From Trichoplax adhaerens (taxonomy: Eukaryota; Placozoa; Uniplacotomia; Trichoplacea; Trichoplacidae): a stretch of 64,000 bases of DNA. The stretch lies in contig NW_002060958.1 of NCBI RefSeq assembly GCF_000150275.1, positions 690,272 to 754,271 on the forward strand, read 5' to 3'. A program made the position numbers and the translations under genes. Every line of letters starts with the position of its first letter. The first letter of the stretch is position 1. Shown here piece after piece: positions 24,228-37,300 of the stretch. A model generated the notes under the pieces. The model was not told the DNA's origin. It worked only from the letters and a program-made list of their open reading frames with translations, and made no database searches.

Positions 24228-25329
24228 TTAATCGTCAGAGATTTCATTTACGAACGTTTCCATTTGAACCACCTTCTTTTCGTAGATACTATTAATGTCG
24301 ACTTTTTGAGTACGAGTGAATGTAGAAGTTACACCAGTTTCTGGTCGGCGCTTAAATATTAATCGAATAACTTCTACACTGGTCAAAGTGTATAAATAAG
24401 GATTAATTGCTGAATTTAAAGGCAAAACAAACGTTGCAATAAATTGTAGTGCGACAGTATCTACTTGTCCATCTTTTAATAGCCCTGCTACGCTTATATA
24501 GTAATATGGTACCCATGTCACTAAATCAGACACCAAAATTAGAGCCAATCTTACGGCTAAAGCCTTATTATCAGTTGTTGATGATTTTCGAATGTTTTTA
24601 CTGCTTTCTTTGACAGCGAAAAATATACGAACATACAGTATAATCATAATGATCCACGCCATAAATGTCATTGCTAAATAGGAGATCATCCAAATTTTAA
24701 AGTAAAAATTTTGGTAATTATTAGGCATGCACATACTACTGTACTTATAAATTCTTAAATAGCCTGGTTGTTGTATACTAAATAACACTGGCACAGCTGA
24801 GAAAATGATACTAAATGACCATAATACTCCTAATGCAATCTTGGCCCGTCCAACCGTCATTCTTTTAGTCGAGAAAGGATATACGATACAAATGTATCTA
24901 TCAGTGCTGATAATAATCATTATAAAAACCGATGTTAAACTTGATAATGTTACAAAAAAGCAAGCAATAAGACAAGCTGGATGCGATAGCCATGTTTCCG
25001 ATTTGATTCCATAATCACCACGAGTAAACATTAAATCAGCAATGGCAATGATCATTAAATAGAGACTCATAATTAAATCGGATACCGCTAGATTGCTAAC
25101 CAAAAAAGTAGGAACACTTTTTCTTTTTCTCTTGCTTAGGTGGTAGTTCTGAATCAGAACTAAAACATTACCAAGAAGAGCTAGACCACCAACAATCCAA
25201 ATAAATGTTTGTAAAGTGATGTGTGCCAGTAATCGATAGCATGAGGACAGAGTATCAGAATACATGCTTGGTTGACAAATTCTCACTTTTGCAGGAACCA
25301 TGCAGCAGAGATATTCTCGCTCTGTTATA
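24228..25329 (-). CDS. Receptor gene last exon: hinge and seven-transmembrane domain
   Basis: A single exon for the whole membrane domain, as in other LGRs. The hinge reads ITEREYLCCMVPAKVRICQP. TM1 has GNVLVL, TM2 NLAVSD, the end of TM3 STDRYICIVYP, TM4 the conserved Trp (GVLWSF), TM6 SDLVTWVPYYY and TM7 LPLNSAINPYLYT. The TM6 (x-x-x-D-x-x-x-W-x-P) and TM7 (LP-x-NS-x-x-NPxLYT) motifs are diagnostic of LRR receptors. Disulfide Cys are present in the first loop (HPACLIAC) and second loop (SSMCMP). The tail ends about 50 residues after TM7. The acceptor (TTTAAG at 25332) is the one that matches the phase of exon 25582-25653. Confidence 0.97.
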
Positions 25330-28300
25330 CTTAAATAATATTAAATTAACTGCAATTAGAATACCACTACCTAGTAACTATAGCAAATAAGTATTTGGAA
25401 ATATATGCTCCTGATAATAATTCGAAATATAAAGCTAAGGGTGTTCCTTAAGCTTTTTTAATTCTGAATCATTATCAGTTTTGCACAATAAGTGCCCATA
25501 AAAGGATATACATGTTATCGGATACATTTAAGTATTTACCGTGTCTGAACTACGGATAGCAATTTTTATAAGTTTACTTACACTGTCAAAAGCAAGGGTG
25601 GTCCATAAAACGATACAGGAGTAAGGTAGGCAAGATGATTACCTAATGCATTTCTAATATCATACGTAATAGTAACAAGTCGTAAGACAAGCTGACTATT
25701 AGATTTTATCTGATATAAATTATAGGCTTACTAAAACAGTACAATCTATAAGGTGAATATAGATAAAGCAGATTCAATAACGGACAGTTTATGAATCATT
25801 GCTGCCTTAACTCACATTATCTTCAATTCAATAAGCCCTTTAAAACACCTGCTTGTGAGTTTATCAATCTGATTATTTCTAATATCCCTTTACGAAAGAG
25901 CATCCGTTAATACGATGTGTTAAAGAATAGATAAATAAATGCACATTGACACTGTATCGACGTTACAGTCTAGCATAAGTGCAGTTTCTTATTTCTTAAT
26001 TTTTGGCTATGTACTTACAAGATCTGAAGAGATGGAAAATAATTTCCCAAACGCTGTTCACAGATATTTGAAATGTTATTATGAGATATATTCCTAAAAT
26101 TATTTGTAGGCTAGCGTAAGTTTATGATACATATTATAGGAGTCCTTATTCTAGTGTCTTAACCTTTTTCTAAGTAATCTTTTATTTAGCATTTGACATT
26201 GCAAACTTGCTAAGCAGGCTTTATATTATTTATTTTCAAAATTACAACATCTTGTTTCTATAATCTAGCCAATACTCGATATAGTACATTTCAGTCTTTA
26301 CTTACAGAGTAGTAATTACTTGATATTGCACAGCTTTTGAAAACGTTAAATTTTGTAATGCATTTCCAGATAATTGTCTGATGTATACCAGAGTGATATA
26401 AACAGAATAATGCTTAAAGATTAATAAAATTTATCGAGTAAGCTCTCTGCAATTTGATAATTGAAAGATCATAAGATTGGAATAAGAGTTAAAACCTTCA
26501 GTCGGTAACGCAAATTCACACATACTATAAAAATACGAGTATATCTTACAGATTTTCAAGACTATCCCGATAAGTCTCTGCTAGATCAGTGATATCAATG
26601 GTTTCCAGTTGATTATAACTAATATCTCTGAAAATTAATAACGATTATTAGACGTTAAAATAGCTATCATTAATTTAAACTTATAATCTAGCCAAAAATA
26701 GATACGACGATAGCATATGCTGTACGTATTTCAACAGCGTACATTTCTAAAACGCATTAGATAAGGCTTACTATACTTACATAACTTTTACCATTCTAAA
26801 AAGGCGAAATATCTTTTCCGGAATACGAGAAATATTACAGCTGCTTATTTTTCTAAAGTATTTATCAATTTCAACAATGTAATTGCTAATCTGATACATT
26901 TTAAATGGTAGTTTATTCAATTAAAATTAAATATAAGCAATTTCCAATGAAACTGAAATTTATTTCACTTTTGTAAAGTTTTCTGATAGTACAAGATGTA
27001 AGCGTTTATTTCAGGAAATTGATAAACATTTAGATTAGCTAATTTCTTTTTGTTTTAGAATAATCAATCTGAAAAAATTGTCAGCTACGCTAGTTGTTAT
27101 TATAAACAAAAAACATGATAATTCTGGCTATTTTGTGTAATTGCGCTTTCATTATTTATTATAAGTTAACAATCTACTAGGCCGTAAGAAATAAGTTTAG
27201 ATAGGATAATTGTATGATTTGTAGAAGCTAAAATTCTTCGGTATTACTATATGTCGTTAAAATTCACGTAGAGCATAATTATTAAAGAATGTTTGAGGGT
27301 ATTCGCTAGATTCTACTGTATAAATGCTAATATTCACGCTTCATAATATCAAGGTAAATAAAGTATTTAAATGTAATCACTTATTTGCAGGTTTATGATT
27401 AAGTACGAGATAAGCTAAGATGAGTAGCAATTCTCTATATTAACAAGTACTTGGAAATCTGATTGTAGAATAAACATTTAAAAACTTATTTTCTTATTGC
27501 ATGAAGGCACTGAAGTAGATAAGATTATAAATTAAATAAAAGCAATTTTAGTGGTAACAATTATAGTAATATCGAGATTCTGTGGATACCTGATTGTGTT
27601 AAAATAAATTCGCTAAGTTTCCATAATACTGCTAAGCTACTTCTGTACTTATAACGACTGTTCATAATAAATAACATTTTCATTTTGAACGATCATAAAT
27701 TCTTAGTTTAAGTACCAGAATTTCTTATCGTTGTATCAGTTGCGCATATTTGATAAGATATTAGATCAAAAACTTACACTGATAGTAAGAATGGGGCAAT
27801 ACCTTTCCAAAGTACTGCCATAATTCGTGACAAACTTATTGGATTATAGCTTAAATCTCTAGACAAAAATTGATAAATTTGTAACAATTAGCGCAAATCT
27901 ACGATTTAGGATTACCATAGATGATATAATTAATCCTTGACTGACAAGTAGCTGTGCTGTTGTAGCGAAAGTATCTCGCAATTATTCTATCTAATCTCAG
28001 GCAGAAATATAATTTAATGAATGCTTTATTACAAAGTTTAAGACTAGCTCATCTCGACGGTTCTTAAATAAATTTTGTTTAACTTTTTCGCGACAACAAA
28101 GTTATCTACAATCAAATCCGTATCATCAACAAAAGACTTATCCTCCACTAGATTACCGAAATATTTTACACTACCAATCGATCTGGATAAAACATCAATA
28201 TTTTTCTATAAATATTTAATAGCGCATGCTGAGTACCATCATAATTACAGTACACGGAGCCACCTAGATCTGGTTACCATACTTGACTTAGTGGCTAATA

Positions 28301-31300
28301 TATGTTAGTAATCAGCAATTTTTAATATATTAATTAACAACATCTATTATTAGCATCACGATAATGTGCATTCATGGAAATTTAACTACAATAAATATTG
28401 CTATCAAAATAATTTAGTATGTATAGTTGCAGTAAAATAATATCTTATGTTACTTATGCGATGTTTTTGGTAAAGGATTCTTCATATGCACGCGTAAGGT
28501 ATATTATAAAGACTACATCAAAAAATTCTCTTACTTACATGCTCACGATGTTATTATTCCTCCTGATCAAACTTGTAATGTTATTTCCTGCCAAAGATCT
28601 AACTCATATTGAAAAAGAATGTATATTAACTAAGTCTATAGTTATTACTAATAATTTTCTTTAGACAATGAACATATTGTAACATTTCTATAATCGACCA
28701 ATAATCTTCATACATTCTCTGGATGCTGTTTAATTTATTCAGGACTTGATTGTTCAGGTCAATTCCATTACTTATCAGATTGTTATAACTCAAATCGCTA
28801 ATATTTTTCAGTTGACAAGTAATATCATCACGTCGTTAGTGTTTAAAATCTTAGACCATTTTATGGCTAGAATTTATATGAAATTAGACTTACATAGAGT
28901 TTAAATTGAAAAATAAATCATTACAGTTATCATTAATCGCGGTAATGTTATTTTTGGCAATGGATCTATAACAAAATTTTAAAAATTCTATTATCAGGAA
29001 AGTTACTTTTTAAGAAAGGCAATCATTTTTCAATAAATAAATACATCCAGATTCCCCTATAATACCACTATCAATGTTTATCATACTCTTATAGCGAAGT
29101 AAAGAATTCTAAACCATTATTTCTCTTATAATGCTTAATATATACGTTGATTCATTATGCAATAGGTAATTTCAATATAATTTGGGTATGACTTTATCTA
29201 AAGAGATGTATATTATACTGTAAGTGACTGACGACAAGAGGACCGCCAGTATTTTAAGTCTTAATATACTAGACATAGTATTTCAAGACTGTAAAAGCTC
29301 AATTTAACATCTTATTAAGATAAACCGGATAATTATACTTTAACTCTTTGTTACGGAGCTTGATGCTCCTCCGTATAATTAATGGTCAATTTACGATAGT
29401 AGAATAACTGTAATGATATACTGTCGTGTGATTAAAAGTATTATTAGGGATAGTCGTGTTGTAGGCTACAATCCTCAATTGTTGATTGATTATTATTATT
29501 GTTATATAATTAATCATTATTTATTTATGTCGAAGTAGGCAATAGAACTAATGGTGAGATTTTACCATAAATTTGTGATAAATAATTGAACTTGCTAATT
29601 AATATTAATTAGTAACAAGTATTAATTAGCATTCGGTTTAGTCTATAGTAAGCCTGTATTGCACATTACATAATTTAATGTGAAAGATTAGCATCGGGTT
29701 ATTTGCGTGACATATAAAATTGTATGTAAGCTTGATTATTAATTTTTAATCTTAGTTCCACTGAGGCTAAGGTATAGTACACTAGCACTAACGTAAATGG
29801 GCTAGTAATAAATATATTTATTAACCTAAACCTATCGTTTGACTCGATTATTATATTATAGGAATGAGTTTGTTTTCTGTTACTGAAGATCTCCAGAGTT
29901 AGTCAGAGAACCATATGAATAGATAGACTAGTTTAGGTACGACTACGAAAGTTGTTTTGTGACACTCTTATAAGAAAGACATTCAGTATAATCCTATATT
30001 TGGCTGTTAGATACGTTCTTGGCTGGAGAATTACAGTCTTACAATAAAAATAATATAAGTTTGCTGTCTCATCCTAATAGCCACCCTACTGTACTAATAC
30101 AATTAGCTGAAATCATCCCACATAATAATAACCAAGTATAAATTAGAAATATTTGAAAATCCTCAAGTTTAATAGTATTTCTGTTATATTTTGATAATTT
30201 TATTTGAAGTAAATGTGCATGAATAAGTGCTATAATGGATAGATACAACTTGATTACTAGAGTTAACCAAAACATAGATAATTACAATACTTACAAACTC
30301 TGAACAAATGGCAATCCGTCACACGATAGATTTTTTATGCTGTTTTGACTGAGATCACTAGCGACATAAATTAAAGAAATCAAATAAATGGCGTTATCAA
30401 CACCTTTCAAGTTGTTAATAGTATTACAGGAAGCTAGCAAGGGCAAACATATAAAAAGTAATTAAGTCTTTACATCACTGATATTTTTGAATCTTTCAAG
30501 TAGCCGATGGAAGTAAATTGATTTTCGCTTAGTAGTCTATATAAAATAACTTGGACTTAGGAAGTACACTTTCTATTCGTATCACTGTAATTAGGATATA
30601 AAATGCCTATAATGACGTCTAAATATACAAATATAGCAGAATAAATGAGAAATTATAGATCACGCTGTTGAGGTTACTTACAAATTCGTTACCGATGATG
30701 AAGCGAATTTTAAACCTTCCCACGATTTTAGTTTATTTCCTCTTAGAAATCTATATTGATGAAAAGGTATAATTTGTACAATTATTAGAGCGAGCAATAA
30801 TAAATGTTATAAAGATTACGTAGCTGACTATAGTCTGAAGATAGTCATAGAAATTTTGATTGCTTATTACAGTGGAGCCTCAGACTAGTTTAAGATTGCA
30901 ATTGTAGGATTGTAAAAAAACAGATAAATGGAACGTTGATTGCATGATTGCGTAAGTGTCTAGAGTAGACGATAATTACAGGTACATATGCAGCAATTCT
31001 ATTGATATGTTATTTCAGTAGTTCAAGATAAAAATAGATTGCGCTAAATATGTGATTACTGTGAGATTTGTTTTGAATCTTCTAATTAGAAGCTCACATT
31101 AGAAATAAATCGGACGATACTGAATTTAGAACTGATCTACCGACTTAACTGGCAAGATACGATAATGCTACTAAAACATTGCTTTGTAAATAAATGCGCG
31201 TAAACGATGAGTTTAAATGTGAAAATTTAGATTATTTGATTGAAGCTTCACAGTTCTTGGTAGTTGTTGAATAAATTTAATTTATATAATATAAATAAGT

Positions 31301-34300
31301 TTACATAAAAACACATTTTCTTATTTTGAGAAGACGCCTTTACAAAGCAAAAATTAATAGAAGCATCTTATTGCTACGATAAAAATAGTTTTAATTACGA
31401 ATTTTCTGAGACATGCGCTAGAATAGCAGTTTAACAAAAAGGATATTATCAAGACTAGAGGATTGCTGTATTAAAAGAAGAATGGATAAAATGGATGTTA
31501 TACTTACTAAAGTATTTGTACGAAAGTAATTAAGGAATTATTGAAAATGTTATAAAGATAAATGAAACTAAGTGACTAATATTTTTTAACAACCTGAAAG
31601 ATGATTTAGGTATCATGTTACACAAAGCTACTTTCAAGCAGATTCATTTCTTCTTAATATTATCTAGTCGGCTTCTTTGTTATAGGATATTTAACAAATT
31701 GTATGCCTTTAGATAATAATTGCAATAGTGTTGGTTTAAGATATGTCGGATTAATGGTAGTAATCAAATTAAATCTGTATTATTTTGTCAAAATAATATC
31801 TTACTGTGACAAAGTGTAGCTCCATAAATTATAAATTAGGCAATAATAATTAATTAACCCGGTTGTTTACCATTTTGGTAGACAACCATGGAGCACTAGT
31901 ACTAGTACTGGTTGTTTACAATTATTATAAATGGAGCAATCAACAAAGATTTAATTATATGTAGCTAGATATAGTATCGTTTAATATAGGATTAGCTTAT
32001 GGGAGCGCACTGCTCCAATAATTAATTACTCATATTGGTGCTGAGGTCAGACTCGCTGATTGGCACCATAATTGGTTGTTTTTCATTAGTGTTTTTTACT
32101 ATCCAAGCTCATACTAAGTCATGTTAATTGTCTGGGAGTAACTCCCTATAGTAACGTATACAATTTGTAGAAGGAGCAATTTACTAGTATGCCCCACAAA
32201 TGAGTGAGGATGGTATAAAAGACCGAGCGAATTGCCATTCGCCGGCAGTAGTCGCTCCGGGCTAGGATAAACTAGTAGAGACTAGAAATCAGATGACTGG
32301 TGAATAAAAAGTGCTAGTGGTGTGAAAGAAACCTGAGTAGTTGTGTGACTGTGAGGAAAGAGTTAGTTTTCCCTTAGAAGAAGACTTCCAAGTTAGTGGA
32401 AGACATACACAATTACTATAGCACCTGACATAACCAAATCACAAGTGGGATTTGTGACAATTACTAAAAGATCAGACGACAATAATATGAACTATATTTA
32501 TCATATCATAAGATTAAATGCTAATAATGATTTCCACTTACAAAGTTTTTAATTCATTCAATTTTTGAAATACAGTTTCATTTATTGAAGTTATCTTGTT
32601 GTACGATAGACTTCTAAAAAGTAAACAGAACATTTTATGACGCAGAAATTTTATCGGATCTTAAATATGAATTTTTAAGATTAGCTAGTGCAGGTATAAT
32701 GTTTTATTCATGTTATAATGACTTACAGAACTGACAAAGTCGTACGAGCATTCATGAAATACGGCTCAGAAAGTAATTCAATATTGTTGTTGGGTAAGTA
32801 CCTTTAAATTTAAGAAAATACATATTCATATCTCTAGACCAAGATAATACATATTGCCATTTTGAATTAGTGTTATATTATAAAATTTAGCCAATTACAA
32901 CATCTACATTGAAAGATAAAGTATTGATTTGTAGTTTGATTATAAGCCAAGATCTGATTATAATGAATGAAGTCTTTCGTCGATATGGTAAATGCAAAGT
33001 AAGTGTAGCATAGTATCCTACGGCTGAATCACATCACTTAAATCTAGAATAACGCCGTTAAAACAGAATTTGTTGTTATTTTAAGTAATTTAATGGTATT
33101 AACTTCAGAACCATAAATTATAAAGAATATTTGTCTCCAGCAATTGCAATTTCTATTAGAGCAGAAACGAAATAATTCCGACAAACATCATTCGTACGAA
33201 CAATTACTAGCTTTTTAGCGTAATTGCTAGCAGATATAGACTCTTACTACTAAAACCTAACCGAAATATTATTCAGAGAAACACTTGGTTATGTATGCAT
33301 AGAATAATCAGTTTAAACAGAGAATGATGTTGAATTTGTAGATATCAACTTAGATATTTTTCAGCACTACAATGCCATACTATCCATATTACCACTCCGG
33401 TAAAATACGAGTTTTAATATTTATCTTCCTAGATTCACTAATTAAAGCAAAGCCTTTAAGTGCATTATCAATTTTATCAATGTTGCAAGAGCAAATAATC
33501 GCTTATTCTAATAAGTTTTAGGTTATATTAATATAACCTATAAGATCTCTAATTACGGGAAGCAACATCATCCTGGCTTAACAGTTCTAAATTTAAAGTA
33601 ATATTTTAATAATTGGTTTGTAATCTTTTCTACATTAAGTGTTTGTAATAGAGTGATTAAAAATCAATGATTACGATGCCTGTCGTTATAAGATAAGTTT
33701 TAAGGTATATCAGACACTGTCTGTTAGGTTTAGAAGATTAAACGCCAGAAAATAAGTAAACATACAAATGCTGCAAGTGAGTCAGATTGGCAAAATCTTC
33801 TGATTGTAAAAATTTGATATTATTTATTCCAAGGTACCTGTATGCAAAAGGAAACAAAATATTATCTATTATCCACCTTTTAGATAAAATACAATATTGA
33901 GTATTTATTCTGGGATACGTTATTTCAGCTCAGTTATTAATGATTTATTGTGATCGAAATATTTCATAATTTCACTAAGTAAAATCTTGGAAAGCGCTTT
34001 CAAAATCTTCCTTATAACTATAACATGGAAATTATGGTACTTTGTTGATAGATACGTAAGTGACAGAGGTACAAGCTTAAAGCCCTAAAACATAGTAAGG
34101 GCAGATCTTTCCTCTGACTTGGGGGAAAAAGGGAAAATACAATAATTAATAATTGATTATGGCATAATAATATATGATGTGCTGCTATCGAAAGATTTTT
34201 CGTCAAACGCTATAATTTTTTCGTAAAATGGAAGTAGAAATATAAAATATTCTCTGTTACATCTAAAGGATATGGTTCTATAATCAATTAGCGACTAATA

Positions 34301-37300
34301 ATTAAGGAGGAATAAACTAACTACGCTAGACGCATTTTTAGAAACTTAAGTGGCACAACTGGTAAAATGAACTCAAGTATTTTTGTTTCGATTATTTTAT
34401 AATTTTTTTAATATTATGTATCATAATTTTAGCTATAAATATGTTATGATTACGAACAGCTGTTGTAGCTTTACTAAAGGCCGTATAAATTTGAGCTCTT
34501 CTAATTGGTTACCGCCCATGTTCCTAGAATTATAAAATTGAAGACACGGTGATGCAATTTTGTCACAGCTCCTCTAAACGATTTGATATGGTCTATGGGC
34601 TATTCTTACTTCTAGTGTGTGATATAAATATGCTTACAAAGATTTCAATTCCACAAGTGAATCTAACGCTTTCTCGTTAATTGATACTAGTCTGTTGTTT
34701 CTGAAAGACCTATTAAAATTGTCAGGTAGCACATTTATGTCTAAGATATCAAAAACATGTTAAAGCCTGCAATCTAAACAACAGTTGTACTTCATATCTC
34801 ATTGTATCAATTTTGCTAGTGCATTTGTAATCTATACGAGTCAACATATTAGGTTTGTACATTTAGTGATTTTCACTATTCAACAGTGCCAATCTATGGA
34901 CACTTTCACATTTAAATTAACTTACAATCTTTTCATGTAGTTTGGATAACGTAATGTTTTAAAAAAATCTTTATCCAACGTTCTGTATCTGTTCCAATCT
35001 AAAAAGCTGGTAAATTTGTTGTTTTTTCAATTTGATATTGTTTTTATCTGATTTTGTGACCAGGTTTTAAATTCCTTTATTGCAAAATACTTACAGTGAT
35101 AATAAGGAGACAGTTTTAGAAAAGTTAAGAACATAGGGTTCTTCCAATGCGTTGTATGATACATTTCTAATACCATTAATGAATGTAAGCTTAATTAAAT
35201 TCAAAGTACTATATTAATATAACTTATCTATATAATAATTTTAATAATATGCTATTTTTGAAATAATCAAATATAATATCATGTGCTTCAACCAGTTCCA
35301 ATATTCGACGAATGAATATCTACTATCAGGCTTGCTCATGTAGTGGGATATAAAATAGCAAGGTATATAAACCAATGACTAGTAAACTTACAACATAGAG
35401 CAGTCATAAAAGTTTAAATCAGTTTGTGTTCGTATAAGATTGCTAGATAAATCGCTAAAGGAAATTATATAAAATAAATTTAGTGTTAGATTTTCAGTAA
35501 ACCTAACACAATTAATTCCTCAAGCTAGAAGTGTCCATGCACTGTAGTTCCAGTTTTATTTTGCATTGGGCAGAGATTAATAGCCAAGCTAATCATTTCT
35601 TAATGTTCAGAATTAGAATAAATAAAAAAGAGCTTACATCTTATCAATCTTCTGGGATCCTGAGATAAAGTTTTTGCCACCAAGTCGATGTATGTTGGTC
35701 TTCGACAAGCCCCTGTTGAAATTGAAATTATTATTGATAACATCAAGCAGCAGTCATGTCGATTAAGTATGGAATCCTAAATTCTAGCTTAAGTTCTTAA
35801 TTCACAGTTTTTAAAGTTAAATGATGCGTATAAAAATCTAATTTATTCGTTATAGTCAGACAATAAAATAGTATGCAAATATCACAAACCAGCTTCGTGG
35901 CAAGGATAACGTAAAACAAATCTCTAAATTACTATAGTCTTCCGGGATTCAGTATCCCTTAACTACCTCACAAGAATTTAGACGCCTTTGATTCTACGTT
36001 AAACTCAGCTAGACAATTGAGAACTGCTTTATTTAACTATCTGACGGGCTTATATACCCTTCTACAGCAGCTAACATTCACAAGTCATCTTATAAAAATA
36101 CTTAGGTGAGAACATCTACTAACTAGTTTTTCACAGTCGGACTACAATATATCCATTCACAGAATCATTTCAGTACACATTACAGCACAGCATTAAATTT
36201 ACTGTAACACATTTATAATTAGAGTAATTCCTATTGTAAGTAACTAGTTGTAATATAATATCACTATATTATATTAACCAAATTTAGATAGCTATATCTT
36301 CACGGTAGTTCGTACCGTGACACCAAAAAATAAAAGTTATAGTTCTAATTAATGATGGAGTTTATGGCCTTAGTACATTTAAGAAAGGTAAAGCAGCATA
36401 TTATATTTCCAATAGCAACTTAGACAGTAGTGTAAGGCACATTTTAATCCTACTTCCATAATAGAAAAATTTCGCAAACTTAATATATTATAGCAGGGTG
36501 CTCGACTGGTATAAATAAAGATTATCAGTCTTAATTAAGTTTATTCATTAGACTACAGTTAGAAATGTATTTGAATTTTCTATTGAGTATATTAATGCTA
36601 GATTTATTCGCTAAATTACGTATTGGTCATTTTTACTAAGATACATAAATCACAGCATTTTAATCGAATTTTTCAGAAAATTTATACGCGATGACACACA
36701 TATTTTCTAATGGAATCTTGATTATTTTTGATTCATTGTAGCTACGCTTATCAGCATGAAGGATAATGCAAAAAACATATTTATATGCTCGTCTGTTTAG
36801 CTTAAATATTGATAGAATATAGTATTAAAATGTAACTAAGCATTGCTGTGATAGCTGATGAATCGGGAACAACACGATAACTGGAAGAAAAGGGCCATTT
36901 AAAAGTGTGTATTTCTATCCCCCTTAAATACTATCAGTAAGGCGTAAAGACCTTCTAGTTTATATTCGCCTCTAAATAGAGTATAAAGATATAAATCTAC
37001 AAGATAGTATAATGAACATTATTTTAGAATTCTTCTTCAAGGTGTTTTATTATTTTAATAAGTATTCTAGCTTTAAAAATAACTTAATTTGGCTTAATTA
37101 CAGTAGGTTTTACCCTAGCATTATAACAAATAATAATCGCGACTCCTTTATTCGGGTTAGAACTTAAGCATATTCTTTAGAACAATTTTGATCAGAATAT
37201 CACGATTTCAGATTGTAATTCATGCAATATATTTAGTCAGTATCGTACAAATTCTCTAATTATGATAAAAACTTTCAGCCAATTTTGATTAGAAAATATA

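Noticed and set aside
28075-28664. Two plus frames of 77 and 81 codons
   Set aside because: The second overlaps the live minus-strand LRR exon 28539-28598; neither has a motif.
31508-31567. 60-nt candidate LRR exon behind GTAAGT
   Set aside because: It ends in TA instead of the xT found in the live LRR exons and lacks the LxxN start; the phase fit looks like chance.
36000-36200. A CRISPR-like or short-period repeat array
   Set aside because: There are no regularly spaced repeats; similarity comes from the dispersed R2 family. The genome is eukaryotic.
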